In this document: positions 52,223 through 61,893 of the stretch, piece after piece
Numbering within the stretch: position 1 is the first letter of the stretch
How the letters are laid out: each line of letters starts with the position of its first letter
Source of the DNA: Agrobacterium tumefaciens
GTDB taxonomy: Bacteria > Pseudomonadota > Alphaproteobacteria > Rhizobiales > Rhizobiaceae
Assembly (NCBI RefSeq): GCF_005221325.1
Contig: NZ_CP039890.1
Location: forward strand, 186,001 to 250,000
Reading direction: 5' to 3'
Length of the DNA stretch: 64,000 bases
Program-made: the position numbers and the translations under genes
Notes under the pieces: generated by a model
What the model was told of the DNA's origin: nothing
The model's input: only the letters and a program-made list of their open reading frames with translations
Databases searched by the model: none

Positions 52223-54607
52223 TCAAAATTCCTGCCAGTCGTTTTTCTCTACCGCGACATTGCCATGCGTAGGCGCCACACGCATGCGAGATGTGGTGGT
52301 AACCGCAGGTCGCAAGCCAACCGGTACTGACGGACGTGGGGGGGCGCCTGAAGGCATGGGCGATACGACCGCCTCCATCCTCCGGGCAATCTGATGGAGC
52401 ACGGAGGCAGTCTGCCCAAGCTGAAACTCGGAAAGCAGGCTCTGCAGAGTTAGGCATTCCTGTGCGAGACCGGCACCTGCGGCATTCATCTCCTCAACCA
52501 TCGCAGCATTCTGCTGTGTTGCCTGGTCCATGTGGTTAACAGCGGTGTTCACCTGTGTAAGTCCAGCGGACTGTTCTTGTGCAGCCGTGGCAATGGCTTC
52601 CATATGATCACTGACCGAGAGAACGAGTTGCCCGATTTCCCCGAGACCGACGCCGGTATCGGCAACCAGCTTGACGCCTTCCGTGACGGCGACGGCGGAC
52701 GTCCCAATGAGCGTCTTGATCTCTTTAGCGGCGTTAGCCGAACGCTGGGCAAGTTCACGCACTTCTTGCGCGACAACAGCAAAGCCCTTGCCGGCATCGC
52801 CAGCACGAGCGGCTTCCACACCCGCGTTCAGAGCAAGAAGATTTGTCTGGAATGCGATCTCGTCAATCACGCCGATGATCTGGCCGATCTGCCTAGACGA
52901 CCGTTCAATGCGCTCCATCGCGGCTACGGCGTCGCTGACGACTTTGCCCGAATCATCCGCCTTGTTGCGGGCGTGCCGAACGGTATCACGGGCTTCACTC
53001 GCTCGCTTCGATGTTGAAACGACATTTGCCGTGATCTCTTCCAACGCGGCTGCGGTTTCTTCTAGAGAGGCTGCTTGCTGCTCTGTGCGGCGGGAAAGAT
53101 CGTCGGATGCCGTAGAGACTTCCTGGGATCCGCCATTGACAGTCGAGACCGATTCGCCAACCCGTAACAGTGCCTCACGTAGTTGGAGAACCGACGAATT
53201 GAAGTCGTGACGCAGACTTTCGAACTGGGGGTCGAAAGGCGTTTTGATCTCACAGACCATGTCGCCCGACGACAGGCGACGAAGACCTGACGCCAACAAA
53301 CCAGTAGCTTGGTTCAGTCGCTCTTCGGCCTCGGCCTCGGCCCTGAACTGTGTCTCGACGCGGTCGCGCTCGGCCTGCTCGCGGCTTGTGGCAGCATCCA
53401 GTTCCAATTGCTTGTTGCGGATGCCGGCCTCGCGGAACACTTCGACGGAACGGGCCATTTCGCCAATTTCGTCTCGGCGGTACGCGCTTGGCACCGTCAC
53501 AGCCAGATTTCCGGAAGAGAGTTCACCCATGCAGGATGTCAGTCTGCTGATCGGCCGAGTCACCCGGAAGATGATCACAGCCATACCGGTCACGCAAATG
53601 GCGAGCGTGATGATAAAGACCGCCAGATAGATCATGGCTTCGAGAACGGCGCCCTGGCGGCCGACTTCGGCTTGGCGGTCGAGCACATCCATCGTGGATG
53701 ACGCCACGGCTGCAATTGTGCCTAACGCAGCGGTGACGGTCGTGCGCCAGCTATCCTTCGTGAAATTCAGAGGCTTTCCGGCGGCGAGATCAGCTAGCAG
53801 CTGTACGCGCTGCTCGGCAAATTGTCCCTTGAAGTAGCTATTGTCAGCGACGGCAAAGTCAGCCTTCAAAACATCAGGAGTGTCATCATGGGAAACAAGG
53901 TCTGAAACAGACTTCCATGCGAAAGCGACGCTAGCGTCAAGTCCAGACAACTTAACTAGCTCGGCTTCGGTCAACGGACGGCCAGCACCGACAACACCTG
54001 TTAGAATAACCGTGGCATTGCCGCCAAAAGCACGAGCAGACCAAGCGAAGGATCGCACTTCGAGCAGTGCGATCTGGCTGGCATCTAGAGAACGAACGCG
54101 GCGCTCCATCGCAACAGAACCGGCCTCGAGCGCCGCAAGGAATTCACTACCGACGCTGAGGATGGACGTGTCAAGTCCGACCTCGCGCTGCGCAAGTGGC
54201 AGAGCGATGTTTGCATCTATCCTCTGTCTCAAACTGACAAACTGACTATAGATCTGCTGAGCGCGATCGAGCGCCGATCTGAGCTCTGGGCGTGCGAGCG
54301 TCCCGGCTTTGGCGATGGCTTGCGCCATTGCCGCATCGACCCGTCCTCGTGCGCCGGTCGCTGCCGCCCAAGCACCCGCCCCGTCGGCGGGAGAAAGTGT
54401 CAATGCGGTTGCCGAGTCTCCCCGTTCGCCGCGCACGTTCACCAGAACCTGAAAAAGATATTTATCCATCGATATCAAATTTGACACTTCGGTATACACG
54501 CGGGCACGTTCTAAAGAAGACAGCAGAGAATTCCCCAACAATCCGGCCAAAGCGACACTAACGAGTATAAAGAGCCCGATCAGGACATTCCGTATGTTGA
54601 ATATCAT
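52223..54607 (-). CDS. Methyl-accepting chemotaxis protein
   Basis: A 794-residue chemoreceptor. The first membrane helix is [21 protein letters not shown] near residue 8. A large periplasmic sensor (about residues 35-330) is followed by the second helix ([24 protein letters not shown]), a HAMP domain ([17 protein letters not shown]) and a cytoplasmic signalling hairpin. The hairpin tip includes [36 protein letters not shown]. The last five residues are DWQEF, similar to the NWEEF-type docking site for the CheR methyltransferase. The ligand is unknown. It stands alone. Confidence 0.93.
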   Translation of the reverse strand: MIFNIRNVLIGLFILVSVALAGLLGNSLLSSLERARVYTEVSNLISMDKYLFQVLVNVRGERGDSATALTLSPADGAGAWAAATGARGRVDAAMAQAIAKAGTLARPELRSALDRAQQIYSQFVSLRQRIDANIALPLAQREVGLDTSILSVGSEFLAALEAGSVAMERRVRSLDASQIALLEVRSFAWSARAFGGNATVILTGVVGAGRPLTEAELVKLSGLDASVAFAWKSVSDLVSHDDTPDVLKADFAVADNSYFKGQFAEQRVQLLADLAAGKPLNFTKDSWRTTVTAALGTIAAVASSTMDVLDRQAEVGRQGAVLEAMIYLAVFIITLAICVTGMAVIIFRVTRPISRLTSCMGELSSGNLAVTVPSAYRRDEIGEMARSVEVFREAGIRNKQLELDAATSREQAERDRVETQFRAEAEAEERLNQATGLLASGLRRLSSGDMVCEIKTPFDPQFESLRHDFNSSVLQLREALLRVGESVSTVNGGSQEVSTASDDLSRRTEQQAASLEETAAALEEITANVVSTSKRASEARDTVRHARNKADDSGKVVSDAVAAMERIERSSRQIGQIIGVIDEIAFQTNLLALNAGVEAARAGDAGKGFAVVAQEVRELAQRSANAAKEIKTLIGTSAVAVTEGVKLVADTGVGLGEIGQLVLSVSDHMEAIATAAQEQSAGLTQVNTAVNHMDQATQQNAAMVEEMNAAGAGLAQECLTLQSLLSEFQLGQTASVLHQIARRMEAVVSPMPSGAPPRPSVPVGLRPAVTTTSRMRVAPTHGNVAVEKNDWQEF

Positions 54608-55498
54608 TTTTCCCCATCCCCTTATCTAATAACTTCAAGATCCGCGCATCAAAACGGAGGGACTCCGGCTTTGCCTCTACGCTCAGACGCTTCAAATTAC
54701 CGACTGACGTCACATCCAAGGCGCGCACGGCAAAACAGCACGAAGAATACATACCAATGCAGCGGCACTCGTCACATTCCGAGCACTGTCTTAGTTGCCC
54801 ACCGAAGGTGTTAAGAAGATAAATGGAATTAGTTTCTATTTTGCAAACAATTTCTATCCGTGCTCAGCGATGTCGCATTTTTGAATAGGCGGGCGGTTTC
54901 TCGCAGCTTTTCGAGGGCGAAGCTGGAGTGCCTACTCTGTTTCCAGTAGGGCCTTGAGATTGCCGTGATCAATCTCTCGCCGGCAGCGAAAACGCGCGGC
55001 GCGGTGATACTGAGCGTAAAGCATCGAACACCGCAAGAAAATCACTTGATTGTATATAGCTGCTGAGAGGTTCTGCGTAGCCTAGCGCGTCCTAGTCCAT
55101 GCAACGGGAGGCGTCGGCGGCTTGAAACGAAGCGCGCTCATGGGCGGGCGTGCGTAGGAATGCCACGGAAATAGCGTATTCCCTTAGGGCTGAGAATATT
55201 CTTCAATCGACCTTCGCGAATCGTGACGAAGCTGGGTTTGCCGCTCGAGGAGCGGCTCTGAGTGCACCATGTATCCGCCGGGATAGCCGGTCGGTTCGCG
55301 CAAATGCTCGACGATTTGTGAGAAACAGAAGGCTGCTTGAAGCGGCGCGCTCCAATACTTGACGTCTATTCAACATAAGTAGCCTCCTGCTTTGTTCAGG
55401 TTGAGCCCGCCTTGTGCGTGCGCATTTGCACCCCTTAGCTAGGCCCACGAAGGTCTACGAGTTGGCCTTCGCAGCCTTCGAGGGGGCGACCTCGCCGA
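54608..55498. other. Long intergenic region, nothing recognised
   Basis: About 890 bases between the chemoreceptor start and the SDR end. A reverse-strand open frame (55203-55448) contains MLNRRQVLERAASSSLLFL, which looks like a Tat-signal-like start, but the continuation has no recognised domain. Low coding character and no repeat, RNA or transposase remnant that I can support. The chemoreceptor promoter should lie just upstream of 54607. Confidence 0.5.
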
Positions 55499-56290
55499 CT
55501 ATGATTTTGAGCTTGGACGCCCAGGGATGTGGCTTAGGATCGATTTTGAGAAGCCACCGTCGACGCACAGGTCTTGACCGGTGATGTAAGCTGCAAGCGG
55601 ACTGATCAGGAACTCGATTGCGTTTGCTATATCTTTGGGATCTCCGATCCTCGATAGCGGGATCAGAGCCTCTCTCGCCTGCTTGATCGCTGGATCGGCG
55701 TACATCTTCGCGGACATTGGAGTGTGCGTCATTCCAGGGGAGACGACATTCGAGCGAATGCCATCCGGCGCCCATTCCAGGGCAAGAGTTTTTGCAAGCA
55801 TAGTCAACCCTGCTTTGCTTGGGCTATAGGCTCCTGACCCGGCATGAGGGACTTGTCCCGACATCGATGATGTGAAGCATGCCGCTCCGCGGCTTTGCTT
55901 CAAGTGCGGGTAGCAATATTTGGCCAGAAGCCACGCTCCGCGAAGGTTGACCGCGAACATGTTATCCCAATCGGCAACTGACAAATCACAGATATTTCCT
56001 GGACTTGCCACGCCGGCATTGGCAACCAAAGCGTCAAGACCACCGAATTCCGATACCGCGGCTTCCACGAGCCTTGGAACCACATCGACATTGCCCAGGT
56101 CGCCCGATAGAGTGATAGCATCCCCTCCAAACGCGCGCACCGAGCGTGCAACGTCGTCTTGCCCTTCAAATGAACCGAGACCACACACCGCGATCTGGGC
56201 GCGCTCGCCCCTTGCTGCAGCCGCTTCCGCGATGCGGACACAAACCGCTGCGCCGATCCCGCGACTTCCTCCACTGACTAAGACTTTCAT
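55499..56290 (-). CDS. Short-chain dehydrogenase/reductase
   Basis: A 263-residue SDR of the classical type. The cofactor motif is VLVSGGSRGIGAAV near the N-terminus, the NAG motif is DALVANAGVASPGN, and the catalytic residues are in FTSSMSGQVPHAGSGAYSPSKAG (Ser and Tyr-x3-Lys). The C-terminal DGGFSKSI is typical. It is the last gene of the reverse-strand catabolic cluster. It probably oxidises a polyol or cyclic alcohol intermediate. Confidence 0.9.
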   Translation of the reverse strand: MKVLVSGGSRGIGAAVCVRIAEAAAARGERAQIAVCGLGSFEGQDDVARSVRAFGGDAITLSGDLGNVDVVPRLVEAAVSEFGGLDALVANAGVASPGNICDLSVADWDNMFAVNLRGAWLLAKYCYPHLKQSRGAACFTSSMSGQVPHAGSGAYSPSKAGLTMLAKTLALEWAPDGIRSNVVSPGMTHTPMSAKMYADPAIKQAREALIPLSRIGDPKDIANAIEFLISPLAAYITGQDLCVDGGFSKSILSHIPGRPSSKS

Positions 56291-56528
56291 GAACGGTTCT
56301 CCGATTGTTGTTAGTAATTAATATGGAATTCACTTCCAAATCACAATTAGATTCTAGACGTGCGTGATGATGTTTCATGCTGCCGGAGGAGTTGCATCTG
56401 CAAAGCCCGTCTCTCCCTCGAACGCACCGTTACGGTACGGCACCCGTCGCTTGAGATGAGTTATGGGCGAGCTTTGCCATCCCGACGCGGAACTCGTGCG
56501 CCAAACATGATTGCAAAACGGCACTACA

Positions 56529-57338
56529 TCAATCGAGGCTCCAGCCACGCTTTTTGAGCTCCTGAATCGCGTTGTTGATTTCCAGTAGTGGTTCTTCTTC
56601 CCGAATGACCTCTAGAACGACGCGGTCGACATTGAAGACCGAATCCACGGCGCGTCCAAGGCTCTCGAAATCTATGATGCCCGTACCGATCGGATCATGA
56701 CCCCACACGTCCGTGCCCGTGTCCGAGATATGTACCAGACCAATGTAAGAGTGATGAGAAAGCAGCGCTGCCACAGGATCCTCGCCAATATATGCGGCGT
56801 TCGCGACATCATAGACGATACTCACATTGTCGCTTTTGATCTTCTTTACGAGGTCTACGAGCTCGCCGATTGTGGGCGTCCAGCAATATGGGGTATTCTC
56901 AACGAGTAGATGAACGCCCGCCTGCTCCGCGACCGGGAGGAGCACGTCAAGACTTTCCGAGAACCACCTGTAGGCCTGCTCGAGCGTAGGGGATATCATC
57001 GGTCGACGCGTACCGGGAGAGATGACTACGTCCGTCACTGCCCAATCGACTGCGAGTTCGATGACGTCTTTGATATGGTCAACGCTTTTGCGCCTCATGT
57101 TTGCGCCGGGGCTAGCTAGATTGATATCGTAGCCGCCAGCATTCAGCGACCTTACGCTCGCTCCGTGGTCCTTCAAACGCTCTCTTGCATCGGAACGCGT
57201 CTTTGGCGACATTTCGTCTGGCCAGCAATGCGGTGATCCGATGGGAACCTCAAACTCCGTGAAGCGGTGCTTGGTTAGTTCGCACATTGCGTCTACTGCG
57301 GTGGATTTCCAGAGGTATGAAAAAGTATTGATGATCAT
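56529..57338 (-). CDS. Sugar phosphate isomerase/epimerase-like TIM barrel
   Basis: A 269-residue xylose-isomerase-like TIM barrel (IolE/IolH/DTE superfamily). Characteristic strands are MIINTFSYLW at the start, DVVISPGTRRP, HLLVENTPYCWTPTIGELVDL with the metal-binding Glu, and VSIVYDVANAAY with the Asp. Later VHISDTGTDVWGHDPIGTGIIDF is the family's last metal-site segment. It shares DVANAA and HDPIG/GxG with the next gene upstream (57425), so the two are diverged paralogues. The substrate is unknown. Confidence 0.85.
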   Translation of the reverse strand: MIINTFSYLWKSTAVDAMCELTKHRFTEFEVPIGSPHCWPDEMSPKTRSDARERLKDHGASVRSLNAGGYDINLASPGANMRRKSVDHIKDVIELAVDWAVTDVVISPGTRRPMISPTLEQAYRWFSESLDVLLPVAEQAGVHLLVENTPYCWTPTIGELVDLVKKIKSDNVSIVYDVANAAYIGEDPVAALLSHHSYIGLVHISDTGTDVWGHDPIGTGIIDFESLGRAVDSVFNVDRVVLEVIREEEPLLEINNAIQELKKRGWSLD

Positions 57339-57424
57339 GGTATCTCCTCATCGCCTAAGCGCGACGCTCCAGCTTCATTGAATTGGCATCCGTGGGCGGC
57401 GTTTCACTGCCAATCACGTGATAT

Positions 57425-58288
57425 TTATGAGCGGTTCTCTCCGACGGCATTTGCGAAGGGATCTGATCTCGTCTGCCAGAACGGCGTCAGCAAGGACGCG
57501 CTGCTTAGGAGCGCCTCGTCGGGATCAGCTGAAACGATTTCGAAAATCGATGGGCCGCGATAATCGATGGTGTCGAGAACCTTGGCGATAGGTTCGAAGG
57601 ACACCGCACCTCCGCCGACTGGGTCATGGCGAAACTCTTCCAGCGGCGTGTCCGCAACGTAGACGGCCAGCAGATGCTCTTTCAATTGGGGAAGAGCGTC
57701 TAACGTCGAGTCATGTCCGAATGCCGCGTTCGCGACATCGTATCCCAATCCGATGCTCGTCCATCCGTAGCGATCAAAAAACGACAGAAGGTCTGCTCCT
57801 CTGTAAAGCCATGACAAAGGATGATTCTTAACGATCAGCTTGACCTGCAGGTCCGCCGCACGTTTCACCAATGTGTCCAGCGAGGATTGGAAGCATTCGG
57901 TAAGTTTATCGGAACTCGCGGGGAAAACGGGGTTCGTCTTGCCGGGGTTGACGACGACCCCGATAGCGCCCCAGTCAGCCGCGACTTCAAGCGCAGAAGC
58001 GACAACATCGCAGGAGTATTTTCGGCATTCCGGTGTCAGGGCTGCTAGATTAACGTCCAGGTTTGGCTGATTGAGCGTGTAGATCCGGATGTTTCGTTCG
58101 TTAAGCAGATCTTTGATTGCTTTGCGCTCAGCAACTGTAGCGGTGCTGGGCCAAAAATGGCCTGGTATCAGCATCATTTCGAAACCGGAAAAACCCATAT
58201 CCGAAACATGGCGCAAGCATTCCACCGCCGAGAAGCGGCTTGTGTACGAGTAGGTGTTCACGGTGAAGCTGGGATTTAATTTTCTCAT
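57425..58288 (-). CDS. Sugar phosphate isomerase/epimerase-like TIM barrel
   Basis: A 287-residue paralogue of the gene at 56529, with the same markers: FTVNTYSYTS, GVVVNPGKTNP, LIVKNHPLSWLYRG, YDVANAAFGHDS and YVADTPLEEFRHDPVGGGAVSF. Start 58288 (MRKLNPSF, AAGGG upstream) is preferred over a longer frame. The second metal-site Glu found in the paralogue is replaced by a Lys (IVKNH for LVENT), so its catalysis may differ or be lost. It lies between an FAH-type hydratase and the other barrel on the same strand. Confidence 0.83.
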   Translation of the reverse strand: MRKLNPSFTVNTYSYTSRFSAVECLRHVSDMGFSGFEMMLIPGHFWPSTATVAERKAIKDLLNERNIRIYTLNQPNLDVNLAALTPECRKYSCDVVASALEVAADWGAIGVVVNPGKTNPVFPASSDKLTECFQSSLDTLVKRAADLQVKLIVKNHPLSWLYRGADLLSFFDRYGWTSIGLGYDVANAAFGHDSTLDALPQLKEHLLAVYVADTPLEEFRHDPVGGGAVSFEPIAKVLDTIDYRGPSIFEIVSADPDEALLSSASLLTPFWQTRSDPFANAVGENRS

Positions 58289-58320
58289 TTCAGTGCCCTT
58301 CTTGGCCCGACGGATCCGAC

Positions 58321-59088
58321 TTATGAGAGTGCGAGGTGTAGCGAAACGTCTCCCGCGACTTTTATGTTGACGTCGCAAGAACCGGCAATTTCGATTGCGC
58401 CACAGAAGCTTCCTGTCGTGATAATTGAGCCCGCTCTGAGCGATGCGTCAGGCCTCGATAGATCGTTTGCGTAGTCGCGAAGCCAAGTCAGCACGTCTTT
58501 AGTGGGATGCTGTGCCGTTGCGTCAAAAACGACGTTCTCGTCGAACGAAATCGTTAGCGGCAAACTTGAACCGGGTCGAAGGGTTGCTAATGATAGGGAA
58601 GGGCCCTTTACGTAGCCCGAGTTCCCCAGTCGGTCTGCCAAGAATGCCAGGAATGATATTTCGCCCCCCTCCGAAATACCGCTCCAAACCAGTTCAGCGC
58701 CTAGATAGGCGTTGGAAATAGCGGCCTCGATGTCGGCCCGCTCATAGGTTCTATCGGTGCGAAGAGGCAGATCCCGGCAAAGCTCAACGGCAATTTCCAC
58801 CTCGATTTTCATGCCCTTACGCCAAGTCAGAACTGCACGGGGAGGATTATCCAGATAGGGATGAAGTGGAGCGGCGACGGAGTCGCCGCTGGGCGATTTG
58901 GCTACCTTCCACGCGCTCAGGTCTGCCCCCTCAAGCGTCGATAACTGGCGCTGTACGTCGATCGCATCCTCAAGTGCCACGGGCACTGAGACGAGCTGAC
59001 CTGTCAGAACCTTGCTTCCGTTTTGACGGAGGCTGCATAGCTGATGGGCCAATGCATTTATGTCAGTGGTTGCTAGCATAGAATTCAT
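58321..59088 (-). CDS. FAH-superfamily 2-keto-4-pentenoate hydratase-like enzyme
   Basis: A 255-residue protein of the MhpD/hydratase-decarboxylase branch. The N-terminal LAHQLCSLRQNGSKVLTGQLVS and DAIDVQRQL is typical of the family. The metal-binding Glu pattern is KIEVEIAVELCRDLP, then AYLGAELVWSG, with a late RAGSIITTGSFCGAIEI. It would add water to, or cleave, a 2-keto acid in a catabolic route. The gap to the barrel gene is about 30 bases, so the genes are co-transcribed. Confidence 0.82.
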   Translation of the reverse strand: MNSMLATTDINALAHQLCSLRQNGSKVLTGQLVSVPVALEDAIDVQRQLSTLEGADLSAWKVAKSPSGDSVAAPLHPYLDNPPRAVLTWRKGMKIEVEIAVELCRDLPLRTDRTYERADIEAAISNAYLGAELVWSGISEGGEISFLAFLADRLGNSGYVKGPSLSLATLRPGSSLPLTISFDENVVFDATAQHPTKDVLTWLRDYANDLSRPDASLRAGSIITTGSFCGAIEIAGSCDVNIKVAGDVSLHLALS

Positions 59089-59219
59089 GACTGCCTCTTG
59101 GTCATTTTAACGACGCCGCCTTAACGATGAAGGTATCCGGCCATCCGACGATCAGTGCTTTGAACTTAGACGCCCTCGGCGACATATGTCGTTCGGAGCA
59201 AATCCGCCGGCCACTATCC

Positions 59220-60152
59220 TCAGGACGCCTGCTTGATCCGCTCGCGAAACCTCTCCGTCCCCAGCTGGATATGGTCCAGAAGATTCATGACCGCCCAATG
59301 CCGCTCGGCAATGTCATAATCCGTCACACGAGAATAGATGCTCTCAAACGTGCCAAGGCGCTTGTGCCAAACCTTGGCAAGACCAGGATATCCCATCGGC
59401 TCAGCCATCGCTGCGAGCGCGAGGAAGTTTTCAAGTTCGCGGCGCAGATCGTTTTCTTCCGAAGCGTGCTTGTAAAGCCACGCGTAGAGGTCAGGGTGAA
59501 TGTTGGTGAAGACGCCAGAGAAGCCCTTTGAACCCGCCCGCATAGCGGCTGCGGCGATGGCCGCATTGGCATTGACGATCGCAAAGCCGGAATCGCCGGA
59601 GAGTGCGACGCGCCGCTTGACGGTTTCGAGATCGCACGAGACGTCTTTCAGCGTTACGAAGCGGCCCGTGTCACGGCACAGCTTGAACTCGTCATCGCTC
59701 AAAAGACGGCGATACGGAGCCGGGCATTCGTACAGACCGAGGGCCAGGTCGCTCGGGAGCCAGCTCAAGATGGCGTCGAGGCTGGAGCGAAATACTTCGG
59801 TTCCTTCATTTTTTGTGTCGAGCCTGTTGCTGACCAGGACAAGCGCGTCGATCCCGGTTTCGGCCATCGCCACCAGTTCGGCGCGCTGGTCATCGCGGCT
59901 GTCGCTAATGTGTCCCGATGAGATGACCGGCACACGCCCTGCAGCGAGCGAGACAACCTGTTTGGAAAGCTCAACGCGCTCTTCCAGCGACAGCTTCTGC
60001 ATCTCGCTGGACTGGCAAACAGCAAAGAGCGTATCTGCACCATTGACGATATACCATTCCACGAGTTGTTCAAGACCTTGCCAATCGATCCGGTTGTCCG
60101 GCGTAAAAGGGGTAAGCATGACGGGGACAATGCCCTGGGCCTGGATTCTCAT
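59220..60152 (-). CDS. DapA/NanA-family aldolase
   Basis: A 310-residue dihydrodipicolinate-synthase-like TIM barrel. The N-terminal GIVPVMLTPFTPDNRIDWQGL, the Schiff-base Lys in GRFVTLKDVSCD and the active-site Tyr region LGLYECPAPYR mark the family. DapA itself has a GTTGE motif, which is here replaced by VCQSSEMQKLS, so this is a catabolic aldolase or keto-acid dehydratase rather than lysine biosynthesis. It is between the hydratase and the AroE-like gene on the reverse strand. Confidence 0.88.
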   Translation of the reverse strand: MRIQAQGIVPVMLTPFTPDNRIDWQGLEQLVEWYIVNGADTLFAVCQSSEMQKLSLEERVELSKQVVSLAAGRVPVISSGHISDSRDDQRAELVAMAETGIDALVLVSNRLDTKNEGTEVFRSSLDAILSWLPSDLALGLYECPAPYRRLLSDDEFKLCRDTGRFVTLKDVSCDLETVKRRVALSGDSGFAIVNANAAIAAAAMRAGSKGFSGVFTNIHPDLYAWLYKHASEENDLRRELENFLALAAMAEPMGYPGLAKVWHKRLGTFESIYSRVTDYDIAERHWAVMNLLDHIQLGTERFRERIKQAS

Positions 60153-60181
60153 GATGTACTCTTTCGCTCTTTGTTAGGTGT

Positions 60182-61009
60182 TTAAAGCGCAGTTCCTGCC
60201 GGCAAACCTGCGGCAAAGCCTGCCATCAGGCGGATTTGTGCAAGCAGCATGTCATTCCCGTCGGACACCGTCGCGCCGGCTGCCTTGGCAGCGGACAATA
60301 AGGCTGTCTCGCTGCTTAAGCTGGCGATGTCTGCTATGAGCATTTCGGGCCGTATCGCGTCAGCCGGCATGGGAAATATGCTATCTCCCTTGACGCCGAT
60401 CGGAGATGCATTGATGACGATATCGTAGTCCCAACCTGCTGATCCATCGACGGCAACCGCGCATTCTTCACCACGAACGGTATTGACCATAGCCGCAGTG
60501 AAGGCGACGGATTCAGCCGAGAGGTCCATGAGGTTAATCTTGCTTACGCCTTCTTCAGCCAGCGCGAAGGCGATCGCGCGGCCTGCTCCCCCTGCTCCGA
60601 CAATCAGCACGCGGGCGCCGCGCAGTCGGGATTTCGCCCCTCCCAGTCCTTCAACGAAGCCCACGCCATCGAAGAGCGCACCGTTCATCTGGCCGTCCTC
60701 TCCGCGCTGGACGCAGTTGACGGCGCCGACTGCCTTCGCCGTTGGGGTGAGCGTTGAGCACCTTTTGGCCGCCGCAACCTTGTGAGGCACCGTGGTGCTG
60801 ATACCGCAGAGGTTGGGGATGGCGGAGAAACAATCCCATGCCGTCGCGAAGTGCTCGGCGGTTATCAGGAATGGCACCGCGTAGATGTTCACCTCGGCGG
60901 CCGCAAAGATCGGGTTGATCAGCCGCGGCGTCTGTACCTGATATATTGGGTCGCCAAACACGGCGTAGATACGCGAGTTGCCGTTGAGGTTAGGAATATT
61001 AACGTGCAT
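60182..61009 (-). CDS. Shikimate-dehydrogenase-like oxidoreductase, atypical
   Basis: A 275-residue AroE-fold protein. The Lys of the catalytic pair is in TTVPHKVAA and the Asp in GALFDGVGF, and the cofactor loop is VLIVGAGGAGRAIAFALAEEG. The N-terminal substrate motif, usually SxS, is here VQT (FGDPIYQVQTPRLINP), so the natural substrate may not be shikimate. Start 61009 (MHVNIPNLN) lies 4 bases after the preceding gene's stop. It would act as a dehydrogenase in the cluster's catabolic route. Confidence 0.88.
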   Translation of the reverse strand: MHVNIPNLNGNSRIYAVFGDPIYQVQTPRLINPIFAAAEVNIYAVPFLITAEHFATAWDCFSAIPNLCGISTTVPHKVAAAKRCSTLTPTAKAVGAVNCVQRGEDGQMNGALFDGVGFVEGLGGAKSRLRGARVLIVGAGGAGRAIAFALAEEGVSKINLMDLSAESVAFTAAMVNTVRGEECAVAVDGSAGWDYDIVINASPIGVKGDSIFPMPADAIRPEMLIADIASLSSETALLSAAKAAGATVSDGNDMLLAQIRLMAGFAAGLPAGTAL

Positions 61010-61013
61010 GATT

Positions 61014-61817
61014 TTATTCCGCCCTGAACAGGCTGCGACAGCGATCGATCGCAATATCGATCACCTCCGCCGGGTCGCGAGACCACCAGTCGGTGGAGAA
61101 GATCTCCACCTCGACCGCTCCCTTATATCCGGCACTTCGGACCATCGAGTAGATTCCGCGCAGGTCTATGATCCCATCGCCCATCATGCCTCGATCGGTC
61201 AGGAGATGCCGTGTCGGAAGCAGCCAGTCGTTTACGTGAAAACCGAGAAGCCGGCCTGCTTCGCCCGCGCGCTCAATCTCGGCTGCCAGTCGCTCGTCCC
61301 ACCAGCAATGATAGACATCGACGACCACTCCGATGCCCGGCCCCAGTGCTTCGCATATGGAATTTGCATGCGAGAGGCTGGAGATGAGGGCGCGATCGCC
61401 CGTGACCATGGGATGAAGTGGCTCAATGGCGAGTTTCACGCCAATCTTTCGTGCGCTGTCGAGAACTTTGCCGATTGAATCCTCGACCCTTCGTCTTGCT
61501 GTCGCCAGATCCTTTTCATTGGCTTGAAAGCCCCCGGTAAAAAGGAAGACATGGTCAGCCTCAAATCTGGCGGCTCGCTCGAGTTCCGCCTCGACGCGGT
61601 CAAGGGAATCCGCTGTCAACGGCCCAACACGGTTATATCCTGAGACAGTCATTCCGAAATCGCGCAAAACGGAGAGAGCGTCAGTTTCACCCACCTTGGC
61701 GATTTCGTCTCCCCATATGGATACTGTTTTCAGTCCTCGCTCCACGCAGAGACGAAGGAAGGTCAACATATCTGCTCTCTCGCGCACTGTGGCGTGGTTG
61801 ATGACGATGTTGGTCAT
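61014..61817 (-). CDS. Sugar phosphate isomerase/epimerase-like TIM barrel
   Basis: A 267-residue barrel of the same superfamily as the two downstream, but more distant. Visible motifs are KTVSIWGDEIAKVG, VFLFTGGFQANEKD, KLAIEPLHPMVTGDRALISS with the metal Glu, GVVVDVYHCWWDERL with the Asp and His, and FHVNDWLLPT, ending AVEVEIFSTDWW. Start 61817 with GAGGGG upstream is preferred over an upstream frame. It precedes the AroE-like gene by 4 bases. Confidence 0.85.
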   Translation of the reverse strand: MTNIVINHATVRERADMLTFLRLCVERGLKTVSIWGDEIAKVGETDALSVLRDFGMTVSGYNRVGPLTADSLDRVEAELERAARFEADHVFLFTGGFQANEKDLATARRRVEDSIGKVLDSARKIGVKLAIEPLHPMVTGDRALISSLSHANSICEALGPGIGVVVDVYHCWWDERLAAEIERAGEAGRLLGFHVNDWLLPTRHLLTDRGMMGDGIIDLRGIYSMVRSAGYKGAVEVEIFSTDWWSRDPAEVIDIAIDRCRSLFRAE

Positions 61818-61893
61818 CGGCCCCTCTTGGTTTTTTGAGTATTCATTGTTTTCGGACCGTTGCTGGGTCGCAGGAAAGGTGGCGGTTCGTGTC

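Noticed and set aside
55203..55448. Exported protein with Tat-like start
   Set aside because: The N-terminus resembles a Tat signal, but the rest has no domain and the GC-rich frame may be open by chance.
60182..61009. Housekeeping aroE of the shikimate pathway
   Set aside because: The substrate motif is altered and the gene sits in a catabolic cluster, so no aroE symbol was given.
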